Source: Deltaproteobacteria bacterium (GTDB taxonomy: Bacteria > Desulfobacterota > Syntrophia > Syntrophales > UBA2210). From it: a stretch of DNA of 8,006 bases. The stretch covers positions 1,925 to 9,930 of the forward strand of contig JAFCZZ010000208.1 of NCBI GenBank assembly GCA_019314085.1, written 5' to 3'. Below are positions 1-5,934 of the stretch, piece after piece (position 1 is the stretch's first letter; each line of letters begins with the position of its first letter). Below the pieces are notes generated by a model. It saw only the letters and a list, made by a program, of their open reading frames with translations, did not search any database and was not told where the DNA came from. Made by a program: the position numbers and the translations under genes.

Positions 1-761
1 ATGGGGATATCGTTGTCCCGAACGAGGCGGTCTGCCTTGCCGGTACGACCTCCATGACCGTTACCGATCCCGACCGCATCAGTGTCGACCTGGCTGAAGT
101 GGATATTATCGCCACACAGGCGCAGCAGATGCTTCCGGATTTCGGCACGACGCGGCTGATCAGAACCTACGCGGGTGTCCGTCCGTTACTGAAGGCGGAT
201 GGCGAGGACGGCAGGGCGATATCCCGGGGCTTCCGAATCATAGACCACCAGGACGGGCTGTTCAGTATCTTGGGGGGAAAACTTACCACCTACCGGCTTA
301 TGGCGGAAAAGATGACCGACAGCATCATGGCGGTCTTCGGTCTGAAGACGAAGTGCAAGACGGCGGAGCTTCCCCTTGAGGGACAGGAGGAACTGCGGGG
401 ATATCCCCTTTCCAGCCGGCTGAAGACCTTCGAAGGCATTGTGTGTGAATGTGAACTGGTGACGGCGGATGTTGTAGAGCGGGTTGCCGGTCAGATCGGA
501 ACCAGGCATATCGGAGACATCCAGCACCGGACGCGGCTGGGGATGGGGCCCTGCCAGGGGGGGTTCTGCACGTATCGGGCACTGGGGATCATGCAGGAGA
601 TGGGGAAGATGACGCCCGAGGAATCGATGCGCGTCCTCGGGGAATTTCTCCAGAGGAGATTCAAGGGGATCAAACCGGCGCTCTGGGGTGATCAGCTCCG
701 GGAAGAACAGCTTGTTGAATATATCTACCTCGGTATCCTGAATATGGAGCAGGGGCAATGA
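1..761 (+). CDS. glpA: Anaerobic glycerol-3-phosphate dehydrogenase subunit A, C-terminal part (5' end outside the window)
   Basis: This reads open from the window edge (first full codon at position 3) for 252 residues to a TGA at 759-761; the N-terminal FAD-binding half lies outside the window. The visible part matches the GlpA/GlpD family: a Gly-Thr-Thr segment just before position 54, the SGVRPL-like stretch (here AGVRPLL, about nt 171-191), and GGKLTTYRLMAE (about nt 273-308), typical of FAD-dependent glycerol-3-phosphate dehydrogenases. A C-terminal BFD-like [2Fe-2S] domain follows, with four cysteines as CxC (codons at 444 and 450) and CxxxxC (552 and 567); this domain separates GlpA from aerobic GlpD. 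The family oxidises sn-glycerol-3-phosphate to dihydroxyacetone phosphate as a GlpA-GlpB dimer docked on GlpC. Its stop overlaps the glpB start (ATGA), implying translational coupling. Confidence 0.93.
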   Translation, partial: GDIVVPNEAVCLAGTTSMTVTDPDRISVDLAEVDIIATQAQQMLPDFGTTRLIRTYAGVRPLLKADGEDGRAISRGFRIIDHQDGLFSILGGKLTTYRLMAEKMTDSIMAVFGLKTKCKTAELPLEGQEELRGYPLSSRLKTFEGIVCECELVTADVVERVAGQIGTRHIGDIQHRTRLGMGPCQGGFCTYRALGIMQEMGKMTPEESMRVLGEFLQRRFKGIKPALWGDQLREEQLVEYIYLGILNMEQGQ

Positions 762-1942
762 ACGCCATATACGATGTCGTGATTATAGGTGGGGGAATGT
801 CGGGGATGATGGCGGCGGCCGCGCTCGCGGAGAAGGGCAAAAAGGTCGCGGTTATCTCGAAGGGCGATCCCGTCTGCTGCTTCTCCACCGGCTGTATCGA
901 TCTGCTCGCGGATGGAGATGATCCCCTGAGAGGCATCGGTTCTCTACCGGACAATCATCCGTATCGACTGGTTGGAGAAGACGCCATCGCTCATTCCCTT
1001 GAGCTGTTCCGGGGGATCATGTCAGAGGGGGGAGTGCCGTATGTGGGGGATGTACATGCCAATAGAAAGGTGTTGACCTCCCTGGGCAGGTGCAAGACGA
1101 CCTGTCTTGTCCCCGAGACAATGGAATTTTCCGATTTCGATGCCGATGAATATATCCACGTCATATCGTTTTACAAGATGAAGGATTTCTATCCGCAGTA
1201 CATTACGTCGCGATACACGAACGCCGGTTATTCCGTATTTGACCCGGGGGTTATCACCACCGCGGGGATCGCTGAGAAGTTTGAAAACAGACCGTTTCTT
1301 GAAGACTTTCTATCATGGGTGCAGGGCCTCGATATCCCGGAGGGGAGGATCGCCCTGCCAGCCGTGCTGGGGAGAGTCCTTGCCGGGGATATCTACCATG
1401 AGGTGTCCGCCGGATGCGGCAGGAAGTTCTTTGAAATACCCACGCTGCCCCCCTCCATGCCGGGGCTTCGGCTGTTCGGCGGTCTGAAAAAGGCCCTGCT
1501 GCGAAAAGGGGTCAACCTCTACTGGGGAAGGGGAATATACAGCGTTGAAAAGCTCGGGAATCGGATCGAGGCTGTCACCCTTGCCAGTGTCGGGAGGGCC
1601 ATGCGTGTGGAGGGTAGGGCGTTCATCCTCGCCACCGGTTCATTTGTTAGCGGCGGCCTCCAGGCATCGATGGACACCGTCACGGAGACGGTATTCGATC
1701 TGCCTACGTATCTCCCCGGGGGGCGGGAATCATGGTTCAATGATGATTTCTTCGCCTCCGGACATGAGATAGAAAAATCCGGCATACAAGTGGACTCATC
1801 CTTCAGGCCCGTTGATACGGAGATTGAAAACCTTTACGTGTGCGGGAGCATACTGGCTTTTTCAGAGGTGATGAAATACCGGTGCGGCCACGGAATGGCC
1901 ATTGCCACGGGAGTGGCGGCCGCAGAGGCGTGTGGGGGGTAG
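758..1942 (+). CDS. glpB: Anaerobic glycerol-3-phosphate dehydrogenase subunit B (FAD/FMN flavoprotein)
   Basis: 394 residues, slightly shorter than the roughly 420 of Escherichia coli GlpB. The N-terminus holds a Rossmann dinucleotide-binding motif, GGGMSG at residues 11-16, behind a hydrophobic beta strand (YDVVIIG), followed by the STGCIDLL segment seen in GlpB proteins. The C-terminus has a second flavin-contact region (NLYVCGSILAF, then RCGHGMAIATG), characteristic of the family. In known systems GlpB partners GlpA and carries electrons from the GlpA FAD towards GlpC. The ATG at 758 overlaps the glpA stop by 4 nt, which fixes the start. The stop lies 5 nt before the glpC GTG. Identity is secure from order and motifs; flavin type and partner contacts are family knowledge. 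Confidence 0.93.
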   Translation: MNAIYDVVIIGGGMSGMMAAAALAEKGKKVAVISKGDPVCCFSTGCIDLLADGDDPLRGIGSLPDNHPYRLVGEDAIAHSLELFRGIMSEGGVPYVGDVHANRKVLTSLGRCKTTCLVPETMEFSDFDADEYIHVISFYKMKDFYPQYITSRYTNAGYSVFDPGVITTAGIAEKFENRPFLEDFLSWVQGLDIPEGRIALPAVLGRVLAGDIYHEVSAGCGRKFFEIPTLPPSMPGLRLFGGLKKALLRKGVNLYWGRGIYSVEKLGNRIEAVTLASVGRAMRVEGRAFILATGSFVSGGLQASMDTVTETVFDLPTYLPGGRESWFNDDFFASGHEIEKSGIQVDSSFRPVDTEIENLYVCGSILAFSEVMKYRCGHGMAIATGVAAAEACGG

Positions 1943-1947
1943 GGATA

Positions 1948-3144
1948 GTGGAATTTGACTTTCAACACTGCATACGATGCACCGTCTGTGTGGCAAACTG
2001 CCCCGTGTTCAAGGTGGATTCGGCCTTCCCCGGTCCCAAGCAGTCCGGTCCCGACGCCGAGCGTTTCCGCTCGGACGATGAAGAGTCCATAGACAAATGG
2101 GTACGGCTGTGCAGTCAGTGCAAGCGATGTGACGTGGCCTGCCCGTACGGTGTGAATCCGGCTGAGATCATCCTCAGGGAACAGACCCGATACGGCGAAG
2201 GGCACTTCAGACCCCTCCCGCAGCGCCTGTTTGCCAACAATTACTGGCTTGGCGCTCTGGGGTCACTCATCGCTCCCGTGGTCAACATCCTGACCCCGCG
2301 GACATTCGTAAAGAGGGTGCTCAATGTATTCGGGATATCGACCGCTATCCCGTTTCCTCGCTATCGCTTTCATTCCATGAACAGAAGCTGGCGATGGAAA
2401 GGGCGACGGAGGAGCCGGAAAAAGGTGGTCTTCTTCTACGGCTGTTTTATCAACTACAACCGTCCCGATATAGGCAGGGGGGTACGGAACCTTCTCGCGT
2501 CGCTGGGTGTCAGGGTGGTCATCCCGAGGCAGGTCTGCTGCGGTCTGCCCGCCCTGGGGAATGGAGACATGGAGACCGCCAGGAAATTCGCCCGGAAAAA
2601 CGCGCGCATCCTTGCCGGGTACATAGACAAAGGATATGAAGTGATCTACACCTGCACATCGTGCGGTCTCTCACTCACGCAGGACTATCCCGGTATCCTG
2701 GGTGTGCCTGACGGCAAAAAAATAGCTGAAAACACCTATAATCTGCACGAATATATCCTGAAGCTCATGGAGGAGGAGTATATAAAACCTGTCTTTGACC
2801 CCCTGCATCGAAGGGTGGCATATCACATCCCCTGCCACCTGCGGGCATTGGGCATCGGGTATCCGGCCGCGCGGCTCTTTGAAAAGATTCCCGGTCTCGA
2901 GGTTCATATCCTTGAGGATAACTGCTGCGGACTTGCCGGAAGCTACGGATTTAAAAAGAAACACGAGAAGACCTCTACCACGCTGGGTGCCGATGCGGCG
3001 CGGGCGATCAAGGCCACCAGTCCGGACGTTCTGGTGTCGGACTGTGGGGCCTGCAAGATGCAGCTGGGATATTTTTCCGGAATTCCCGCCCTTGATCCCT
3101 CGGAGATACTCAGAGAATCCCTGAAACCCCAAAGCGGTACATGA
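1948..3144 (+). CDS. glpC: Anaerobic glycerol-3-phosphate dehydrogenase subunit C (Fe-S, CCG-domain electron carrier)
   Basis: 398 residues from a GTG start, close to the 396 of E. coli GlpC. The GTG at 1948 is chosen because it puts the first cysteine cluster at residue 8, as in known GlpC, and a G-rich Shine-Dalgarno-like stretch lies just upstream; an in-frame GTG at 1930 would overlap glpB. Two ferredoxin-like [4Fe-4S] clusters are visible: C8/C11/C14/C18-P and C55/C58/C61/C65-P. Two CCG domains follow (the HdrB-type cysteine-rich domain): C166, C197-C198, C236/C239 and C296, C326-C327, C366/C369. The role known for this family is membrane association of GlpAB and electron transfer to menaquinone. 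There is no obvious long transmembrane helix, so attachment is probably peripheral. It is the last recognisable gene of the operon. Confidence 0.94.
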   Translation: MEFDFQHCIRCTVCVANCPVFKVDSAFPGPKQSGPDAERFRSDDEESIDKWVRLCSQCKRCDVACPYGVNPAEIILREQTRYGEGHFRPLPQRLFANNYWLGALGSLIAPVVNILTPRTFVKRVLNVFGISTAIPFPRYRFHSMNRSWRWKGRRRSRKKVVFFYGCFINYNRPDIGRGVRNLLASLGVRVVIPRQVCCGLPALGNGDMETARKFARKNARILAGYIDKGYEVIYTCTSCGLSLTQDYPGILGVPDGKKIAENTYNLHEYILKLMEEEYIKPVFDPLHRRVAYHIPCHLRALGIGYPAARLFEKIPGLEVHILEDNCCGLAGSYGFKKKHEKTSTTLGADAARAIKATSPDVLVSDCGACKMQLGYFSGIPALDPSEILRESLKPQSGT

Positions 3145-3393
3145 TGCCCGCCCAGTGCTTCGTGTTGTCTGAAGAGTTTCATAACCGATTCGTTTCCCAG
3201 CCCTTCAAGATGTTCCTTGAGGACGGCCCCTGAGGCCTTAATTTGAAACATCATTAATATAATCAAATATATACAGCCCAACCCCTTCATTGCACCCAAA
3301 GACAATTTCCCCTCGTACGGGAAGGCCCCTTGCGGGATAAGCCCGGTAACCAATAGGAATATCGACGGTTTTTTAAAAAACAGGCATGAAACC
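3145..3393. other. Intergenic region between the glp operon and the first PilZ unit
   Basis: About 250 bases with no convincing gene. It becomes AT-rich from about 3236. A 30-codon frame opens with ATG at 3141, overlapping the glpC stop as ATGA, and ends at 3233; it matches nothing I recognise. A short inverted repeat (CGGG, 5-nt loop, CCCG) lies near 3336-3349. A perfect 14-bp AT dyad, G(T)6(A)6C, lies at 3368-3381, just before the sigma-28-type promoter. No clear hairpin-plus-T-run terminator for glpC is visible. A reverse-strand open frame crossing from glpC into this region (3353 down to 2943) looks like a shadow of glpC. Confidence 0.5.
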
Positions 3394-3420
3394 TAAAGAT
3401 TAAATTAAATTAACCGATAA
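3394..3420 (+). promoter_or_regulatory. Sigma-28 (FliA)-type promoter of the first PilZ gene
   Basis: The sequence reads TAAAGATT at 3394-3401, an 11-nt AT-rich spacer, then ACCGATAA at 3413-3420. The established FliA consensus is TAAAGTTT, N11, GCCGATAA, so the match is 14 of 16 positions with exact spacing. Transcription would start near 3427, giving a leader of about 147 nt before the GTG at 3574. The same elements recur with the same spacing in unit 2, which supports a functional promoter. Confidence 0.8.
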
Positions 3421-3426
3421 AAAAAT

Positions 3427-3573
3427 TATGATAACGCACACACACCGTAACCCGAAACCGGACCAGTTTTCTTATTAAAAGTACTACGTATAACAGTCTT
3501 TCCCGGAGGCCCGTTGGTTTTGGGTGCGGGTAATGCACGGTGATAGCTATCTGATATTTGGAGGGTGCGTCTG
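3427..3573 (+). promoter_or_regulatory. Conserved long 5' leader of the first PilZ gene
   Basis: About 147 nt between the predicted sigma-28 start and the GTG. It is strongly similar to the leader of the second copy, including the blocks CCCGAAACCGGACCAG, TACGTATAACAGT and GGGTAATGC. A possible hairpin uses CCCGTT (3510-3515) against GGTGCG (3523-3528), with G-T pairs and one mismatch, or alternatively CCCGT against GCGGG (3526-3530). The matching segment in unit 2 forms a perfect 6-bp stem. The ribosome binding site GGAGGG (3560-3565) lies 8 nt before the GTG. Whether the leader has an RNA function is inference. Confidence 0.35.
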
Positions 3574-3933
3574 GTGACGGAAATCACGATAGAAAAGATA
3601 AAAATATCTTTGGATGATCACTCTGTAACTTTTCTGGATCAAGATAAGCCAGAGGCGCCCATTGTCCTGCCTGCTGACGCGATAGACAATCTCATTACCT
3701 TCCTTTGTGCACCGAAACCTAAAACAGACGAACGGCGTATAGCATTTCGAGTCGCTATTTCCCGTTTAACCGATCTTGCTGTCAGGGTTAATTTCAAGGG
3801 CAAAACCTGGGAGGTAGACCCGGTGGATCTCAGCCTGACAGGAATCCTGGTCCAGTTTCTCAAAACAGAGATAGCGGACATCACGATTGAAACCGAAGTC
3901 GGTATAGAACTTCGGTTCGGAACGGGGAACTGA
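3574..3933 (+). CDS. Truncated PilZ-domain protein (first paralogue)
   Basis: 119 residues from a GTG at 3574, chosen because GGAGGG lies 8 nt upstream and the position matches the ATG of the intact paralogue; an in-frame GTG at 3565 sits inside that ribosome binding site. Both c-di-GMP-binding signatures of PilZ domains are present: RxxxR at residues 55-59 (RIAFR) and DxSxxG at 85-90 (DLSLTG). An N-terminal region of about 50 residues of unknown function precedes them. Residues 1-116 align without gaps to the paralogue at 4349, with about 69% identity. An 82-bp deletion then shifts the frame and the protein ends three residues later, losing the last strands of the beta barrel and the C-terminal tail. 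The product may be a non-functional remnant or a shortened c-di-GMP binder; the sequence cannot decide. Confidence 0.6.
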   Translation: MTEITIEKIKISLDDHSVTFLDQDKPEAPIVLPADAIDNLITFLCAPKPKTDERRIAFRVAISRLTDLAVRVNFKGKTWEVDPVDLSLTGILVQFLKTEIADITIETEVGIELRFGTGN

Positions 3934-4004
3934 AACCGCCTGAAACCCTGATTGTTATTTACAAGGCGCTTGAAAGGCAGTGGCTTCGCAGGAGATTAAA
4001 ATAG
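3918..4004 (+). pseudogene. Out-of-frame 3' remnant of the first PilZ gene
   Basis: After the deletion junction (around 3917/3918) the sequence continues to match the 3' end of the second PilZ gene, from CGGAACGGGGAACTG to the TAG at 4002-4004, but in a different frame from the upstream coding part. In the old frame it still encodes a tail much like ELKPPEALIVIYRELERQW of the intact copy. This shows that copy 1 was once full length and was shortened by an internal deletion. Confidence 0.75.
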
Positions 4005-4032
4005 TTGTAAATTGGACGGGTCTGGATCTTCC

Positions 4033-4104
4033 CTGGTAAGCCATCTTCGGCACTTGGCCGAGCATCTTGATGATCTCAGGCCCCAAGGGTTTTACTTTTT
4101 TTGC
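4033..4104 (-). pseudogene. Duplicated remnant of the RNase D gene 3' end
   Basis: Read on the minus strand, these 72 bases align without gaps to the last 23 codons plus stop of rnd (5046-5117) at a constant offset of 1013. The decoded remnant (KKVKPLGPEIIKMLGQVPK and on) shares about 16 of the last 22 residues with the RNase D C-terminus. The stop codon position is CAG instead of TAG. Similarity ends at about 4104, probably the breakpoint of the tandem duplication. It has no start and is not expected to be expressed. Confidence 0.8.
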
Positions 4105-4165
4105 GGCACAAGCTCAGTAACGAACAAGCATGTCAGGGTTTTTTGTGAAAAACAGGTATAAAGCC

Positions 4166-4192
4166 TAAAGATTAAACGAAATTAACCGATAC
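4166..4192 (+). promoter_or_regulatory. Sigma-28 (FliA)-type promoter of the second PilZ gene
   Basis: TAAAGATT at 4166-4173, an 11-nt spacer, then ACCGATAC at 4185-4192. Element order and spacing fit the FliA consensus (TAAAGTTT, N11, GCCGATAA), with 13 of 16 positions matching. The spacer has diverged between the two copies while the -35 box is identical and the -10 box differs only in its last base, as expected for a conserved promoter. The predicted start near 4199 gives a leader of about 150 nt. Confidence 0.8.
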
Positions 4193-4198
4193 AAAAAT

Positions 4199-4348
4199 TA
4201 CGAGAACGCGTGGACACCCAGGATCCAAAACCCGAAACCGGACCAGTTTTTTAAACGTATTACGTATAACAGTTTTTCCCGGAAGCCCATCGGCTTTGGA
4301 TGGGGGTAATGCGCGGAGGTAGCTGTCTGATACCGAGAGGTGCGTCCG
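4199..4348 (+). promoter_or_regulatory. Conserved long 5' leader of the second PilZ gene
   Basis: About 150 nt from the predicted start to the ATG. A clean hairpin is visible: CCCATC (4286-4291), a 7-nt loop, GATGGG (4299-4304). A conserved GGGTAATGC block and AGGTAGCTGTCTGATACC follow, then the ribosome binding site GAGAGG at 4335-4340, 8 nt before the ATG. Conservation with the unit 1 leader is high for non-coding DNA. A regulatory RNA role is possible, but I match it to no known riboswitch class. Confidence 0.4.
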
Positions 4349-4861
4349 ATGCCGGAAATCGTGATAGGAAAAACAAAGATCTCTTTGGAGGGCCGTTCTG
4401 TAGTTTTCCTGGATCAAGGTAAGCCAGAGGCGCCCATTACCCTGCCCGCTAACGCGATAGACGACTTCATCGCCTTCCTTCGTGCACTGAATCTTGGCAC
4501 GAGCGAACGGCGTATGGCATTTCGAGTCGCTATTCCTCGTTTGACCGATCTCACTGCCAGGGTTGGTTTCAAGGGCAAAACTTGGACGGCATCACCTGTG
4601 GACCTCAGTCTGACTGGAGTCCTGATCGAATTTCCCAAAACAGAGGTAGCGGACATCCCGATTGATGCCGAAGTCGGTATAGAACTTCGGTTTGGCGATA
4701 AAGCAGCGGCGCTGAGGGGCATTGTGCGCCGGCGGCAAGGCAACCAATACGGCATTCTATTGGCGAATTCACTGCGGAACGGGGAACTGAAACCGCCTGA
4801 AGCCCTGATTGTTATTTACAGGGAGCTTGAAAGGCAGTGGCTTCGCAGGAGATTAAAATAG
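4349..4861 (+). CDS. PilZ-domain protein, predicted c-di-GMP sensor (intact second paralogue)
   Basis: 170 residues from the ATG at 4349; an in-frame GTG at 4340 overlaps the ribosome binding site GAGAGG and is rejected. The PilZ domain covers roughly residues 53-158: RxxxR at 55-59 (RMAFR), DxSxxG at 85-90 (DLSLTG), then the beta strands VGIELRF and GNQYGILLAN. These two motifs are the established c-di-GMP contacts of the family. The N-terminal 50 residues form a small region with the pattern ISLEGRSVVFLDQ and APITLPANAIDDF, of unknown function and not recognisably a YcgR flagellar-brake domain. The C-terminus is strongly basic (WLRRRLK). There is no signal peptide or membrane helix, so it is cytoplasmic. 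The sigma-28-type promoter suggests a role in flagellar motility or chemotaxis; that role is inferred. Confidence 0.88.
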   Translation: MPEIVIGKTKISLEGRSVVFLDQGKPEAPITLPANAIDDFIAFLRALNLGTSERRMAFRVAIPRLTDLTARVGFKGKTWTASPVDLSLTGVLIEFPKTEVADIPIDAEVGIELRFGDKAAALRGIVRRRQGNQYGILLANSLRNGELKPPEALIVIYRELERQWLRRRLK

Positions 4862-4896
4862 AGGTACCTCGCCGCCTTACTCCGGCGGGCCACCTC
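4861..4896 (+). terminator. Possible stem-loop after the second PilZ gene
   Basis: GAGGTACCTCGCCG (4861-4874) pairs imperfectly with CGGCGGGCCACCTC (4883-4896) around an 8-nt loop. The arms contain 11 Watson-Crick pairs, one possible G-T pair and two mismatches. The first ten bases, GAGGTACCTC, are also a perfect palindrome. No T-run follows directly; short T-runs appear only at about 4925 and 4944. It may act as a weak or factor-dependent terminator between the convergent PilZ and rnd genes. Confidence 0.3.
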
Positions 4897-5045
4897 ATCG
4901 GGCAGCCAGGAGTATCCCTTCACTATTTTTATCCGTTGTTTGATTTTTTAGCGCAGAACGGGTAGACAGGGACACGTGTGTGGCAACACCGTGTACAGAA
5001 AGAAGGATGCTGTAGACGACTCGTTTTACATTGGACGGGACTTTC

Positions 5046-5924
5046 CTACCAGGCCATCTTCGTCACCTCTCCGAGCATCTTGATGATCTCAGACCCGAAG
5101 GTTTTTACTTTTTTATCGGAGAGTATGCCGGCTTCGCCCAGTGACTGGACGGTGTCCGCTTCCTCTTTCGACAGATTTACGATGGTCCGGTCGGAGAGCA
5201 CGAGGAACGGGGCGGTATTGGTCCTTTTTGCCGTTTCAAACCGCCAGCGGTAGAGCTTCTTCAGGCGAAGCTTCTGGCATTCCTCCAGGTCATCGTATCC
5301 GTCAATCGTGAAAAACCCGTTTGGATTGAATGTTTTCTCATGCCACCTTACTGCCGCCATCTTGTCAAAGAGTTCTTCCGCCGCTTCTTCCAGATTGTTG
5401 CGTGTCAACCTCTCCCTGAGACGGGAATAAAGGTCTATCAGGTGTCGCGTGTCAAGGGCCGCGTAATCCAGTTGTTCGTCTGTCAGGGGGCGCAGATCCC
5501 ATCTCGACCGTTGAATCTTCTTGGTTTTTTTCAGCTCCACCCCCAGGTAGTCCAGGATGATTGATTTGAGAGAAAGACCCGTATCCTCCAAAATGCAGGC
5601 TGCACGGTAGGTGTCGAAGATATTTGTGAAGCTGAAGCCGTAATCCCGATTGAGCAGACGTATGTCGTTATCGCACGCGTGGATGATCTTAACGATCGCG
5701 GGATTCTCCGAGGCTTCCCCCAGAAATGAGAAGTCGATCTCCAAAAGCGGGTCGAAGATATATATGTGAGATTCCGTGGATATCTGTATCAGGCATAGCT
5801 TTTCGCGGAAGTATCTGAAGGAATCGTATTCCGTATCCAGTCCGATATGCCGTGCGCCGAGTATGTCGCGCTGCGCCGTCTCACGTTTGTCCACGCTGTC
5901 TACGAGTATCCACCCGTTGTTCAT
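5046..5924 (-). CDS. rnd: Ribonuclease D (DEDDy 3'-5' exonuclease with HRDC domain)
   Basis: 292 residues from the ATG at 5922-5924, with an AAGG-type ribosome binding site 9 nt upstream; an upstream extension would run into the symporter gene. The DEDDy exonuclease signature is complete: D30 and E32 (LDTEYD), D87 (HACDNDIRLL), and Y154 with D158 (YAALD). The C-terminal third, about residues 216-290, is an HRDC nucleic-acid-binding domain (LYRWRFETAKRTNTAPFLVL). E. coli RNase D, at about 375 residues, has a second HRDC-like domain that is missing here, as in many shorter bacterial homologues. The family trims the 3' ends of tRNA and other structured RNAs in the cytoplasm. The gene starts 10 nt after the symporter stop, so the two are probably co-transcribed. 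Its last 24 codons are duplicated at 4033-4104. Confidence 0.9.
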   Translation of the reverse strand: MNNGWILVDSVDKRETAQRDILGARHIGLDTEYDSFRYFREKLCLIQISTESHIYIFDPLLEIDFSFLGEASENPAIVKIIHACDNDIRLLNRDYGFSFTNIFDTYRAACILEDTGLSLKSIILDYLGVELKKTKKIQRSRWDLRPLTDEQLDYAALDTRHLIDLYSRLRERLTRNNLEEAAEELFDKMAAVRWHEKTFNPNGFFTIDGYDDLEECQKLRLKKLYRWRFETAKRTNTAPFLVLSDRTIVNLSKEEADTVQSLGEAGILSDKKVKTFGSEIIKMLGEVTKMAW

Positions 5925-5934
5925 GCCATAATCC

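Larger units (their letters stand above)
3368..4104. repeat. Tandem duplication unit 1 (promoter, leader, truncated PilZ gene, rnd 3'-end remnant)
   Basis: This segment aligns with 4138-5117 along its whole length. The promoter elements are offset by 772 nt and the PilZ start codons by 775 nt. The offset is 857 at the PilZ tail, after an 82-bp deletion, and 1013 across the rnd 3' end. Relative to unit 2 it lacks 82 bp inside the PilZ gene and about 162 bp between the PilZ stop and the rnd end. The two PilZ proteins are about 69% identical over the 116 comparable residues (hand count), so the duplication is not recent. Confidence 0.85.
4138..5117. repeat. Tandem duplication unit 2 (promoter, leader, intact PilZ gene, rnd 3' end)
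   Basis: This is the second, more complete unit of the duplication that begins at 3368. It starts with an AT dyad, G(T)6-GTG-(A)5C at 4138-4153, matching the dyad before unit 1. It then has the sigma-28-type promoter, the leader, the full-length PilZ gene, a 162-bp segment missing from unit 1, and the genuine 3' end of rnd. Since the rnd end here belongs to a complete gene, unit 2 probably holds the ancestral right-hand junction. Confidence 0.85.

Noticed and set aside
3243..3273. Promoter-like TTGAAA ... TATATA in the glpC-PilZ gap
   Set aside because: The spacer is 19 nt and the stretch is generally AT-rich; the sigma-28-type promoter downstream explains PilZ expression better.
2943..3353. 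Minus-strand frame of 136 codons overlapping the glpC end and the intergenic region
   Set aside because: Most of it is antisense to the conserved second CCG domain of glpC; the remainder has no recognisable motif or ribosome binding site.
4277..4348. Possible c-di-GMP-I (GEMM) riboswitch in the PilZ leader
   Set aside because: AGGTAGCTGTCTGATACC loosely resembles the 3' part of GEMM-I RNAs, but the diagnostic GGCAAACC and GACGCAAAGCC core segments are missing from both leaders.
3574..4861. The PilZ pair as a mobile element or part of a CRISPR/defence cassette
   Set aside because: No transposase, no terminal inverted repeats with target duplication, and no short regularly spaced repeats; a simple tandem duplication explains the repeats.
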